49,819 nucleotides of DNA from assembly GCF_007991455.1 (NCBI RefSeq), contig NZ_BJYJ01000026.1, positions 1-49,819 on the forward strand. Reading direction: 5' to 3'. Below the pieces are notes generated by a model, which saw nothing but the letters and a program-made list of their open reading frames with translations, did not search any database and was not told the origin of the DNA. The position numbers and the translations under genes were made by a program. Positions within the stretch are counted from its first letter, which is position 1. Each line of letters opens with the position of its first letter. Shown in pieces: positions 8,383-16,733 of this stretch. The stretch is from Chryseobacterium hagamense (GTDB lineage: Bacteria > Bacteroidota > Bacteroidia > Flavobacteriales > Weeksellaceae).

Positions 8383-8521
8383 GCTACTGGCTACTGGCTA
8401 CTGGCTACTGGCTACTGGCTAGTGGCTATCAGCTATTGGTTCTGGCTATTCGCCATTAACCATTAACCATTAACCATTAACCATTAACCATTGACCATCC
8501 ACTATTCACCATCCACCAATA
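8383..8521. repeat. Degenerate heptanucleotide array, about 20 units
   Basis: 139 bp in strict 7-bp register with a single one-base slip. Units run GCTACTG (five times), GCTAGTG, GCTATCA, GCTATTG, GTTCTG (6 bp), GCTATTC, GCCATTA, ACCATTA (four times), ACCATTG, ACCATCC, ACTATTC, ACCATCC, ACCAATA. The motif drifts along the array rather than switching, so it is one array with local homogenisation. Not CRISPR: no spacers, unit far too short. Confidence 0.9.
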
Positions 8522-8529
8522 CCTATTTT

Positions 8530-8622
8530 CAGGAGCTTTTTCCGGCTTTCACTACTCGCTTTTTTACCCCCGGCCTCATCCTTCCGTAAAAAGAGCTCAG
8601 ACAGGCCGTTCAATCCGGGCTA
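8530..8622. other. Structured intergenic element with central hairpin
   Basis: Begins CAGGAGCTTTTTCCGGCTTT, has an imperfect inverted repeat GCTTTTTTAC (8558-8567) / GTAAAAAGAGC (8586-8596), and ends CAATCCGGGCTA. From memory, many Flavobacteriia carry dispersed intergenic elements with this order: AGGAGC.., T-rich arm, variable loop, A-rich arm, CAATCCGGGCTA. That is recollection and was not checked. Nothing else is seen in 8522-8698. Confidence 0.45.
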
Positions 8623-8698
8623 TGACGGAAGATCCTCTGCTGAATAAACCGAACTTTCCGGAAACGGCAGAATTTCTTATTTTTAATAAAAATTTAAG

Positions 8699-9130
8699 AT
8701 GACCAGAACAATTCTTTTACTCATCACCCTTTCAGGACTGTTTGCCGTGATGCAGGCACAGACGCAATCCTTTCTCTATACCGGAACCGTGGACGGTAAA
8801 ATGCAGGTAACGCTCTACCTTCAGGAAGAAGAAAACGGATGTGGCGGAGATCCCTTTTACAGTGGAATCTACCGGTATAATAAAGTCAGCAACTGGCTGC
8901 AGCTCAGCATTTCCAAAAACAATAAAAACCAGTATGCCATGGTAGAGGATGGTTTTACGGGTCTGATGATCGTACGGAAAGAAGGTACCGGCTTAAAAGG
9001 CCTGTGGATCAGCCCCGACGGAAAAAAGCAACTGCCGGTCATCCTTAATAATCAGGCAATCAATGCGAAACAGGCGGAAAGCTATAGGGAAACTCTGGAG
9101 AAAATCAATTATGAAAACCATGACTGCTGA
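8699..9130 (+). CDS. Small secreted protein of unknown function
   Basis: 143 aa with a clear type I signal peptide (MTRTILLLITLSGLFAVMQAQ, cleavage probably near residue 20). The mature part starts SFLYTGTVDGKMQVTLYLQ and continues through CGGDPFYSGIYRYNKVSNWLQL, suggesting a small beta-rich periplasmic or surface protein; it has a Cys in the middle and one at the C-terminus. No family recognised. It stands alone; the 300 bp to polA contain no gene that I can support. Confidence 0.6.
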   Translation: MTRTILLLITLSGLFAVMQAQTQSFLYTGTVDGKMQVTLYLQEEENGCGGDPFYSGIYRYNKVSNWLQLSISKNNKNQYAMVEDGFTGLMIVRKEGTGLKGLWISPDGKKQLPVILNNQAINAKQAESYRETLEKINYENHDC

Positions 9131-9415
9131 TAAAACAAAATACACCTGAATAAAGAGACCGACACCAAATCATTAATAAAAACCTTAAAAAATCAATAGC
9201 TGATTTTACCTGACTGTTCCCTTTTTCAGGACAACTGCATTATTGGACAAATTTTTACCCTTAACATCGGCAAGGCCAAAAGGGGCGGTTTATCTCAGCA
9301 TCTGGTATAACCCGATGTTTCCAGTGCACCACCCCCATCTACCAAAATCCTGAATTTATCCGGTACAAGATTTCCGAATCTCAGGTTTCATTTGATAAAA
9401 CGGAAACTAATTCCT

Positions 9416-9423
9416 TATCTTTG
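9416..9423 (+). promoter_or_regulatory. polA -7 box (TATCTTTG)
   Basis: TAnnTTTG match with a TTTG at 9391-9394 upstream as a possible -33 element (spacing 21). Its end is only seven bases before ATG 9430, so the transcript would be leaderless or nearly so. It also rules out the TTG at 9421 as start. The preceding spacer 9131-9415 shows nothing else. Confidence 0.55.
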
Positions 9424-9429
9424 TTCTTT

Positions 9430-12276
9430 ATGGAAAATATGGACGCAACACAGGATAAAAGGCTTTTCCTCATCGATGCCTATGCAATGATTTTCAGGGG
9501 TTTTCATGCCATGTATAAAAATCAGAGGTTTACAAGTACAGGGTTGGAAACAACTGCTATTTTCGGTTTTATGAATTCTCTGATTGAATTGATACGGAAA
9601 GAAAAGCCTACCCACCTTGCTGTAGTGTTCGATGTAGGCCAGGCCAGCATCAGAACCGACGATTTCTCCGATTACAAAGCCAACCGGAGCGAGACCCCGG
9701 AAGCGATAAAAATTGCAATTCCTTATATACACCGGATATTGGATGCCATGCATGTTCCTCATCTGGGAGTACCCGGTTATGAAGCAGATGACGTCATCGG
9801 AACCATTGCCTGCAAAGCTGAAAAAGAAGGCTACACCATTTTCATGGTAACACCGGATAAAGATTTCGGCCAGCTGGTGACCGGGAAAATTAAAATTTAC
9901 AAACCCGGTTATAAAGGAGGCGACATCCAGATTATCGGGGTGGAAGAAATCAAGGCCAAATATGAAATCGATGATCCGAAACAGGTAATCGATTATCTGG
10001 CGATGATGGGAGATTCCTCCGATAATATCCCCGGACTGGAAGGGGTAGGTGAAAAGACCGCCATGAAATTCCTGAAAGAATACGGAAGCATTGAAAACCT
10101 GCTGGCCAATACCCACGAACTGAAAGGAAAACTGAAGGAAAAAGTAGAGGCTTCGGCAGAGCGTGGAATTTTATCCAAAAAACTGGCAACCATTATCTGC
10201 GATGCGCCTGTGGAATTCCATCAGGAACAGTATGACCTGGAAACCCCGGATTTTGAAAAAGTAAAAGAAATCTTCGACGAAATTGAATTCAGGAGGCTTT
10301 ATGATAATCTGTACAGGGCTTTTGCGCCGGCGGTTACCGGAAATGTAAATGCGATAAAAGAAGCCGACGTTGTCGAAACCGCGCCCCAGCAGAAAGTGGC
10401 ACAAGCCGTCGGTCAGCTCGATCTTTTCGCTACCTATGAAGAAATGGACCAGGCCGCCGGAACGAAATCAACTATTGAGCATAATGATCACCTGTATCAG
10501 TTTGTGGACAATCCGAAAGCCCAGAAAATGCTTGTTAAAAACCTTCTGCAGCAAAGGGTCGTATGCTTTGATACCGAAACCACTTCACTGAACGAACTGG
10601 AAGCCGAGCTGGTGGGAATGAGCTTTTCCTATAAAAAAGGACTGGCGTATTACGTTCCGCTTTCCGAAGACCAGGGAGAAGTGTTGCAGACGCTGGAAAT
10701 TTTCAGGCCGTTCTTTGAAAAGGAAGACCTGCTTAAGGTAGCCCACAATTTAAAATTCGATTATAAAATTTTAAGAAGATACGATATTACGGTGAAGGGA
10801 GCCATGTTCGATACGATGATCGCCCACTACCTCCTGAATCCGGACGGAAGACATGGAATGGATTACCTTTCTGAGATCTATTTAAACTATAAACCGGTCT
10901 CCATCGAGACCATTATCGGGAAAAAAGGCAAAAACCAGGGGACTTTCCGGGATGCGGACCTGAGAACCCAGACCGATTATGCCGCGGAAGATGCCGACGT
11001 CACTTTTCAGCTGTACGAACTTTTCGCTCCTCAGCTGAAAAAGGAAAACCTCGAAGACCTGTTCTTCAATATCGAGATGCCGCTGATGGAAGTCCTTGCG
11101 AAAATGGAACTCGCCGGCATTTCCCTGGATGAAAAATGGCTGGCTCAGGAAAGCATCGATCTGGAAAACGACCTGAGACAACTGGAAGCCAAGATCTTTG
11201 AGCTTTCCGGGGAAGAATTCAACGTCAATTCTCCGAAGCAGCTCGGTGAAGTGCTCTTCGAAAAACTTCAGCTGGATCCGAAGGCCAAGAAAACCAAAAC
11301 CGGACAATACGCAACATCGGAAGACATCCTTCAGAAACTGTCAGGCAAGCACGAGATCATCCAGCACATTTTAGAATACAGAACGTATCAGAAACTGAAA
11401 TCAACTTACGTGGATGCCTTACCGTCACAGATTGAAAAAACGGATAACCGCGTTCATACCAATTTTTCACAGACCACCGCCGCCACAGGCCGTCTGGCGA
11501 GTGTCAACCCGAACCTGCAGAACATCCCGATCCGTACGTTGAGAGGGCAGCAGATCCGGGGAGCATTTGTTGCCGGTGAGGGGAAAAAGATTATTTCTGC
11601 CGATTATTCCCAGATCGAACTGCGTCTGATTGCTGAGATTTCCGGCGAAGACAACATGATCAAAGCATTCCAGGATGGCGAAGACATTCATGCTTCCACC
11701 GCAGCGAAACTCTTTAATATTCCGTTGGAGGAAGTATCCAAAATCCAGAGAAGCCAGGCCAAGACCGTTAACTTCGGGATTCTGTACGGTCAGGGCGCCT
11801 TTGCTTTGGCAGAGCAGACCGGTTTATCCAGAAGCGAAGCCAAGCAGATGATTGAAGCCTATTTCGAAACCTATTCCAAGCTGAAGGCCTATATGGCAGA
11901 CCAGGTAAAAAAAGCCAAGGAAATCGGATATGTAGAAACCATTCTGGGAAGAAAACGCCACCTGAAAGACATCAATTCCGGTAATTTTGTAGTCCGTGCC
12001 CATGCCGAAAGAAATGCTGTCAACGCTCCGATCCAGGGAAGTGCAGCCGACGTCGTGAAAGTGGCCATGATCAAGATCCAGAAAGAATTTGAAAAAGAAA
12101 AACTCCAGACCCGCATGCTGCTGCAGGTTCATGACGAATTGGTTTTCGAATCTCCCGCAGAAGAGGTAGAACTGGCCGTCAACATCATCAAAATGGAAAT
12201 GGAAAATGCCATTGAAACCCAGGTTCCGTTACTGGTAGAAGTAGGAGTAGGAGAGAACTGGTTGGAAGCGCATTAA
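9430..12276 (+). CDS. polA: DNA polymerase I
   Basis: About 948 aa, normal length. Domains in order: 5'-3' exonuclease (DKRLFLIDAYAMIFRG, GYEADDVIGT, GDSSDNIPGLEGVGEKTA); 3'-5' exonuclease with its acidic residues kept (CFDTETTSLNE, HNLKFDY, YAAEDADVTF), so proofreading is probably active; and the polymerase with motif A (SADYSQIELRLIAEIS), motif B (RSQAKTVNFGILYG) and motif C (QVHDELVFE). It fills gaps during Okazaki maturation and excision repair. Two starts are possible, ATG 9430 and ATG 9439 (MDATQDKR); the promoter position allows both. A single-gene transcript. Confidence 0.97.
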   Translation: MENMDATQDKRLFLIDAYAMIFRGFHAMYKNQRFTSTGLETTAIFGFMNSLIELIRKEKPTHLAVVFDVGQASIRTDDFSDYKANRSETPEAIKIAIPYIHRILDAMHVPHLGVPGYEADDVIGTIACKAEKEGYTIFMVTPDKDFGQLVTGKIKIYKPGYKGGDIQIIGVEEIKAKYEIDDPKQVIDYLAMMGDSSDNIPGLEGVGEKTAMKFLKEYGSIENLLANTHELKGKLKEKVEASAERGILSKKLATIICDAPVEFHQEQYDLETPDFEKVKEIFDEIEFRRLYDNLYRAFAPAVTGNVNAIKEADVVETAPQQKVAQAVGQLDLFATYEEMDQAAGTKSTIEHNDHLYQFVDNPKAQKMLVKNLLQQRVVCFDTETTSLNELEAELVGMSFSYKKGLAYYVPLSEDQGEVLQTLEIFRPFFEKEDLLKVAHNLKFDYKILRRYDITVKGAMFDTMIAHYLLNPDGRHGMDYLSEIYLNYKPVSIETIIGKKGKNQGTFRDADLRTQTDYAAEDADVTFQLYELFAPQLKKENLEDLFFNIEMPLMEVLAKMELAGISLDEKWLAQESIDLENDLRQLEAKIFELSGEEFNVNSPKQLGEVLFEKLQLDPKAKKTKTGQYATSEDILQKLSGKHEIIQHILEYRTYQKLKSTYVDALPSQIEKTDNRVHTNFSQTTAATGRLASVNPNLQNIPIRTLRGQQIRGAFVAGEGKKIISADYSQIELRLIAEISGEDNMIKAFQDGEDIHASTAAKLFNIPLEEVSKIQRSQAKTVNFGILYGQGAFALAEQTGLSRSEAKQMIEAYFETYSKLKAYMADQVKKAKEIGYVETILGRKRHLKDINSGNFVVRAHAERNAVNAPIQGSAADVVKVAMIKIQKEFEKEKLQTRMLLQVHDELVFESPAEEVELAVNIIKMEMENAIETQVPLLVEVGVGENWLEAH

Positions 12277-12441
12277 CCACCAAATTAAATAATCCGATGC
12301 TCGGGTAAACTTGGCAAAGCTAATTACAGATTAACTATTTAAATATTGTTTTTGATCGTAAAGATATTGCTGATTTTACCGGAGCTTTTTTTCTTGCTGT
12401 GATGATCACATATTAACATTGGAAAGAAGTAAACTGCAACC

Positions 12442-13417
12442 ATGAAAAGAACAAAATTATACATTTTCATTACATCGCTTATTATTATAGTTTTAGCTGC
12501 TTTATTTTTTAATTTAAGGAAAAAAAAGCCTGAAGAGACCATTGTTGCAATAGAAAGACCCATAAAGGAAGCAAAAGAAAATATTAAAGAAGATTCCCTT
12601 ATTGCTTTCACAGATTTTGTTAGGGATTTTAATTCTCATAAGGCCGAAAACATAGACCGGTACATTGATCCGGAATTGGGAATGATGCTTTTTTTTCATG
12701 ACGGACCTTACCCGATTCTCATGATCAGTTCAACCATAAAAGACGAAATTGATCGGTTTAGCCAGGATATTTTTGAGAATATAAATAGTACCGATTCTCC
12801 CGAATATTTAGGGGATTTTGAATTTTTCAAAACCGGATTTTTTATCAGGCAGAATGACGGGGAGTTTTCTTTAAAAGATTTTGACAATACCTACACCTCG
12901 CATCCTGAATCGTTCTTTAAAAAAAACAGACAGCTCGAAACATCCTGCAATTTTTCTGCGGTAGGGATATCAAAAGGTCAGACTAATACTTATCATTTTT
13001 ATTTTAAACTTGAAGGAAATAAGCTTACCCTTCTCGGATTAAGTACCGACTCCGTCAGTGATGATATGTTTGCGAATCCCAAAGCAGCTTTTATTCCGTT
13101 TGATAATAAAGGGGATATCGAAAATTATTTTCAAAAACAGAAACTATTCAGGGATAAAGCTAATAATGCCTATATTGACTTTGATAAAAAAAAAGATTAC
13201 CTACTACGATTTTCCGGACGAACCGTTTACATTTGAATCTTTTGAAATTGATACCATCCAGAATAAATCAGGTAAAGTAAAATCTGCAAAAGTCATTTTT
13301 TACTCGAACCTAGTAAACAAAGAAAACGGGTTTTCAACTTATTTTTCAAATAAAGGCACTTTTGTAATTCCTCCTATGGGAATAAGGCCTCCATATTTTT
13401 ATGAACCGGTAAAATAG
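12442..13417 (+). CDS. Membrane-anchored protein of unknown function, frame broken at a run of nine A's
   Basis: The upstream frame gives 264 aa (stop at 13236). It has an N-terminal signal anchor (KLYIFITSLIIIVLAALFF) and a soluble domain. After the A9 tract at 13186-13194 the frame runs into an unlikely tail. The other frame, read as if there were eight A's, continues DKKITYYDFPDEPFTFESFEIDT to a stop at 13417, giving about 324 aa. The continuation looks like normal protein, so a full-length gene with a one-base slip is the best reading. The slip could be a sequencing error, a recent mutation, or on/off phase variation. AT-rich compared with polA. Family not recognised. A small hairpin (GCTTACA/TGTAAGC, 13419-13434) follows. 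Confidence 0.6.
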
Positions 13418-13524
13418 AGCTTACAACTGTAAGCAAAGCTAGCTTACATTCGGAAATTTCATCTGATATATCTTCACAGATATTCACCCTGATGATTATT
13501 AGTGTTTTTCGCCATTCCGCTGAT

Positions 13525-14181
13525 TTAAGATAAAGCAAAAGTAAGGAAAGCAGCAAACAAGACGCCGCTAATCAATACGATGAAAACCGCAGACTTTTTT
13601 ACATCGTCCAGTGTTTTGCCCTCTTTTAAAATCAGTTTCCGGAAACCTTCCGAAATCAGGGTAAGCAAAGCGGTAGTGAAAAGCAGGCATAAGGCTGAAC
13701 AGACTCCGAAACCAAAAGTATTTCCTTCATTCTTACCCAAAAAGAAAGGGATAAAATCATAAAGGAAAAGGACATTCCAGACAATGGGAAAAAGAACTTT
13801 CACCCACGGCTTCAACGGAAATCCGCCCTGTCTTTGCTGCTGAATGATATGTAGATCTTTTTCGGATAAAGGGAATTTTGTTTTTTCCAGAAATCCCGTC
13901 TTTTCAATTTCACCGATAACGGTCTCAGGATCGGTCATGGTCCAGAAAACAACATGCGGACTGTAATTTTCAACCCGGTGCAGGATCTTGATTCCTTTTC
14001 CTATTATCGGAACCGAAGCATAAGGTTTTATTGAGATTATATCCTGTGGCTGAAAAATAAGATTTCCTACGAGGGAGGCATTTATTTTCAGCATATTTTC
14101 ATCTACATAAAGATTGGCAAAAGGGTAGGTGGCATTGGCTCTTCCGATCCTCGCGCCGCCTGTAAGGGTAAATGTTTTCAT
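13525..14181 (-). CDS. Membrane protein with N-terminal PH-like domain
   Basis: 218 aa. The N-terminal ~110 residues are beta-rich (TLTGGARIGRANATYPFANLYVDENMLKINASL ... PQDIISIKPY) like a bacterial PH/GRAM-type domain. It is followed by membrane segments at about 125-145, 152-175 and 193-217. It begins six bases after the PP2C phosphatase gene and is probably in its operon. Function unknown; the pairing suggests a membrane response branch connected with the phosphatase, but that is only inference. Confidence 0.6.
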   Translation of the reverse strand: MKTFTLTGGARIGRANATYPFANLYVDENMLKINASLVGNLIFQPQDIISIKPYASVPIIGKGIKILHRVENYSPHVVFWTMTDPETVIGEIEKTGFLEKTKFPLSEKDLHIIQQQRQGGFPLKPWVKVLFPIVWNVLFLYDFIPFFLGKNEGNTFGFGVCSALCLLFTTALLTLISEGFRKLILKEGKTLDDVKKSAVFIVLISGVLFAAFLTFALS

Positions 14182-14187
14182 GGATGT

Positions 14188-14922
14188 TTATTTTATTATT
14201 CTTATCACAGCCAGATCATCCGTCGGTTTCATGCCGTACCGGTGTTCCAGTTTTTTCAGTTTCCGGAACAGCATTTCCCCGGAATCGTGATATTCATGAT
14301 CTATACAAATATAATTCATAGGATCAATACTTTCTTCTGTATCTGCTTTTTTCACTTTAAAGAATGTACTGATGCCATCGGTGGCAATAGAAATGTCTTG
14401 AAGATCATCAAAAATAATGATCTGGGTCTGATTTTGATACCAGTCTTCGAAATCTTCCTTCAGATGATAAGTAAAATAATCAGGCTTATTTCCGTTTTCA
14501 AATTCAGTGATCTTTCCGTTGATACAGACCAATCCGTCTCCGATGCACAAAACAATTCCCTGATTTTCTTTCTGGTCGTACAGAAGAAGGATTAGCGTCG
14601 TCAGCAGTTCTTTTTCATCCAGAAGCAAGATATTTTTTACTTTAAGGATTTCAGTGAAGAGCTGTTTGAGAATGTCTTTCAGTTCTTCTTCAATCGTATT
14701 CCGGTTGTCTGTCCGGTACATTTCTTCATAATTTTTCCCAAGAGCGATTTTCCGGAGGATTTTTCCGGTAAGAGCAGAAGCAAACTGGCTTTCCATAGCT
14801 GTAGAACAGCCATCCATAACCGCACAGAGTATTTTATGACTTCCAATAGATTTGGTAATCAGGAAATCTTCACAATGGTTGAGGTGATAGTCGCCGATTT
14901 GCAGTGCAGAGTAGATATTCAT
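14188..14922 (-). CDS. PP2C-family protein phosphatase
   Basis: About 244 aa. PPM/PP2C signatures are spaced as expected: NHCEDFLIT near the N-terminus, the metal-binding VMDGCST (the usual DGxG is here DGCS), LCIGDGLVCING, SIATDGIS, and the C-terminal DDLAVIRI. It should dephosphorylate Ser/Thr residues with Mn or Mg; no kinase gene is in the window. The start MNIYSALQIGDYH at 14922 is preferred over the in-frame ATG at 14940 because a TATTTTTG promoter box lies between them. Confidence 0.75.
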   Translation of the reverse strand: MNIYSALQIGDYHLNHCEDFLITKSIGSHKILCAVMDGCSTAMESQFASALTGKILRKIALGKNYEEMYRTDNRNTIEEELKDILKQLFTEILKVKNILLLDEKELLTTLILLLYDQKENQGIVLCIGDGLVCINGKITEFENGNKPDYFTYHLKEDFEDWYQNQTQIIIFDDLQDISIATDGISTFFKVKKADTEESIDPMNYICIDHEYHDSGEMLFRKLKKLEHRYGMKPTDDLAVIRIIK

Positions 14923-14929
14923 GGTACAG

Positions 14930-14937
14930 CAAAAATA
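14930..14937 (-). promoter_or_regulatory. -7 box (TATTTTTG) of the PP2C operon
   Basis: On the minus strand, TAnnTTTG seven bases before ATG 14922, giving a leaderless or very short leader. It shows that the phosphatase pair is transcribed separately from the genes upstream. Confidence 0.4.
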
Positions 14938-15000
14938 CACAATTTGCTGGTTCGGATCATTAATCTCAAATATTTATGAGAGATATTTTAAGGGATGGAT

Positions 15001-15393
15001 TTACGCACTGAATTCAATCCCGCCCACATAAGCCAGCGAAAAAAAGTCGTCCTCTACGGAAACCGGTTTCGGAACCTGTCCGCGGTTTAAGAAAATGATG
15101 CAGTTCACCTCAAATTTCAGGTTGATTTCATTCAGCCTGTTCACCAGGATCGGGAGCCATTGCTCGGCAAAGGAATAATCGGCAAATTTTTCGTAAAGAG
15201 TACGATTTCCGTCTTCAAAACCGTATTCTACAAAATCGTGGTCCAGCCACACGGTATCCTGTGAAGCGGCAAATTTCGAAATATGGATATCGTCGGATTC
15301 TTCAAGGAGATAATAGTTTTCGTCTTCCTCCACAAAATCATAAAAATCTTCCTCACTCTGAAAATTCCCTACCCAAAAATCTAATGTTTCCAT
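15001..15393 (-). CDS. Imm22-like immunity protein
   Basis: 130 aa, very acidic. The order LDFWVGNFQSEEDFYDFVEE, then SKFAASQDTVWLDHDFVEYGFED, is typical of the Imm22 (DUF4284) family found next to polymorphic toxins: an Asp/Glu-rich cytoplasmic protein that masks a basic toxin. The C-terminal part (INLKFEVNCIIFLNRG) is predicted as strands. No toxin gene adjoins it. It is separated from the upstream gene by a perfect palindrome, so it may be transcribed alone. Confidence 0.65.
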   Translation of the reverse strand: METLDFWVGNFQSEEDFYDFVEEDENYYLLEESDDIHISKFAASQDTVWLDHDFVEYGFEDGNRTLYEKFADYSFAEQWLPILVNRLNEINLKFEVNCIIFLNRGQVPKPVSVEDDFFSLAYVGGIEFSA

Positions 15394-15476
15394 ATCTGTC
15401 GGTTGCTTTTAACTTAAAGTTCAAAGGTATGACAATCCCGGGAAAAAACCAGTCGATTAAAAATGATATCACCCTC

Positions 15477-15510
15477 AAACCTCATAGGTTTTCAAAAACC
15501 TATGAGGTTT
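15477..15510. repeat. Perfect 16-bp inverted repeat
   Basis: Arms AAACCTCATAGGTTTT (15477-15492) and AAAACCTATGAGGTTT (15495-15510), with two bases between. It lies 53 bp beyond the stop of the DUF6000-like gene. There is no real T-tract on either side, so it may be a dispersed REP-like palindrome rather than a simple terminator. Confidence 0.7.
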
Positions 15511-15562
15511 AACCGGTTACATCTGTCAGTGCTTTATTTAAAGCTTTAAATTAATGATTTTA

Positions 15563-16312
15563 TTAATCAAAGAAGGCTTTCAGCTCTGTTAAAAATTGAA
15601 TCTGTTCTGCTACAGCTTTGGTATTGAGCTCAGGATTTACAATAATATGGTTCAGGCTTTTTAAAAGTTTTTGAGCGTGACCCTTGCCTTCCTGCTCTTC
15701 CATAATTCCGGCAACCTGGATATTTCTGATTCGTGAAAGTTCACCTCTGCTTTCGAGCATGGCATTCCATTGGTTTAAGTGCCGGGAGAGATGGGATGTG
15801 CTATTAACTGTATCCAGATAAGCAATAGTTTCCAGCACTGCTTCCTGGTCAAAATAAAGTTCGGGCTTCTGCAGGTAATAGTCCAGGTAACGGTTTAAAT
15901 AGGCAACTGTTTCAGGCTCATTGTAATAAGCCAGGACAACCGCATATAAGTCTCCGGCGTAACAGACTTCACTTTTCAGCAAATGGGTTCCGATCAGATC
16001 AACCTGATGGCGGTATCCTTTCAAAGCGGAGAGATAGGCACCGACCGTCCTTGTCCGCCAGTTAAAATCTCCTAAAAGTGCCAGCGTAACGTCTTCGGTA
16101 ATGTCTTCTTTGTGCTGAATAAGGTAATCTGCCCATGACCGGTCATGCATATTCCTGATATTCATATAGAGCGGAAGTACCCATTGATCGATAAATTCTT
16201 TGCTGAGCTCAAAATCGTTCCGGTAAGTTTCCAGGTGATCAAAAGCGGAAGCATGTCTAACGGTAGCACCCGCTGTGTGCAATTTTATCTTTTTATGTAA
16301 ATCATTCTCCAT
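15563..16312 (-). CDS. DUF6000-like protein
   Basis: 249 aa, mostly helical. The stretches TLALLGDFNWRTRTVGAYLSALKGY, LIGTHLLKSEVCYAGDLYAVVLAYYNEPETVAYLNRYLDYYL and FDQEAVLETIAYLD match my memory of the DUF6000 family, a HEAT-like alpha-repeat domain often annotated close to immunity genes. No signal peptide or membrane segment. It lies 26 bp downstream of the four-TM gene, in the same transcription direction. Function unknown; an immunity role is plausible by association. Confidence 0.6.
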   Translation of the reverse strand: MENDLHKKIKLHTAGATVRHASAFDHLETYRNDFELSKEFIDQWVLPLYMNIRNMHDRSWADYLIQHKEDITEDVTLALLGDFNWRTRTVGAYLSALKGYRHQVDLIGTHLLKSEVCYAGDLYAVVLAYYNEPETVAYLNRYLDYYLQKPELYFDQEAVLETIAYLDTVNSTSHLSRHLNQWNAMLESRGELSRIRNIQVAGIMEEQEGKGHAQKLLKSLNHIIVNPELNTKAVAEQIQFLTELKAFFD

Positions 16313-16338
16313 CCGTCTCGTTTAAATTACTAAAAATA

Positions 16339-16731
16339 TCAAAAATAATTGAGTGTAAGGATCATAACACTGATAAAATAATAGAGTATTGATAAGCTGA
16401 CAGTTAGCACCGAAAAAATAACAGAATAGGTAAAGTAGCCGCGGACGATAGTAATATGTTCCAGCAATGAATTAATTCCGAAAAGCATAAAAAAATATCC
16501 CGGAATCAGAATACTGATGAGGAAAACAAATACAATGCTTTCAAAAAGAGAGTCGATTGAAAAGTCTGAATTTTTTACAGCCACAATAATTTCCAGTAAA
16601 ATACTGAGTCCGAAGATGGCGGAAAAGAAAACAGAGGCCCTTTGGTGTTTTCTATCCCTTCTAAAGAACAGAAAGAAATAAATATTGGGAAGCCCCAATA
16701 AAACGGAGAGAATACTCAAACTTTCAATCAT
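16339..16731 (-). CDS. Small four-TM membrane protein
   Basis: 130 aa with four hydrophobic segments at about residues 5-24, 33-51, 65-90 and 100-125 and a short basic loop (RRDRKHQRA) after the first, suggesting a cytoplasmic loop. It starts two bases after the YdeI-like gene stops, so the two are coupled. No family recognised. A membrane immunity protein against a pore-forming or periplasmic toxin is one possibility, from context only. Confidence 0.5.
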   Translation of the reverse strand: MIESLSILSVLLGLPNIYFFLFFRRDRKHQRASVFFSAIFGLSILLEIIVAVKNSDFSIDSLFESIVFVFLISILIPGYFFMLFGINSLLEHITIVRGYFTYSVIFSVLTVSLSILYYFISVMILTLNYF

Positions 16732-16733
16732 TC

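Noticed and set aside
8383..8521. CRISPR array
   Set aside because: Unit is 7 bp with no spacers and no cas genes nearby.
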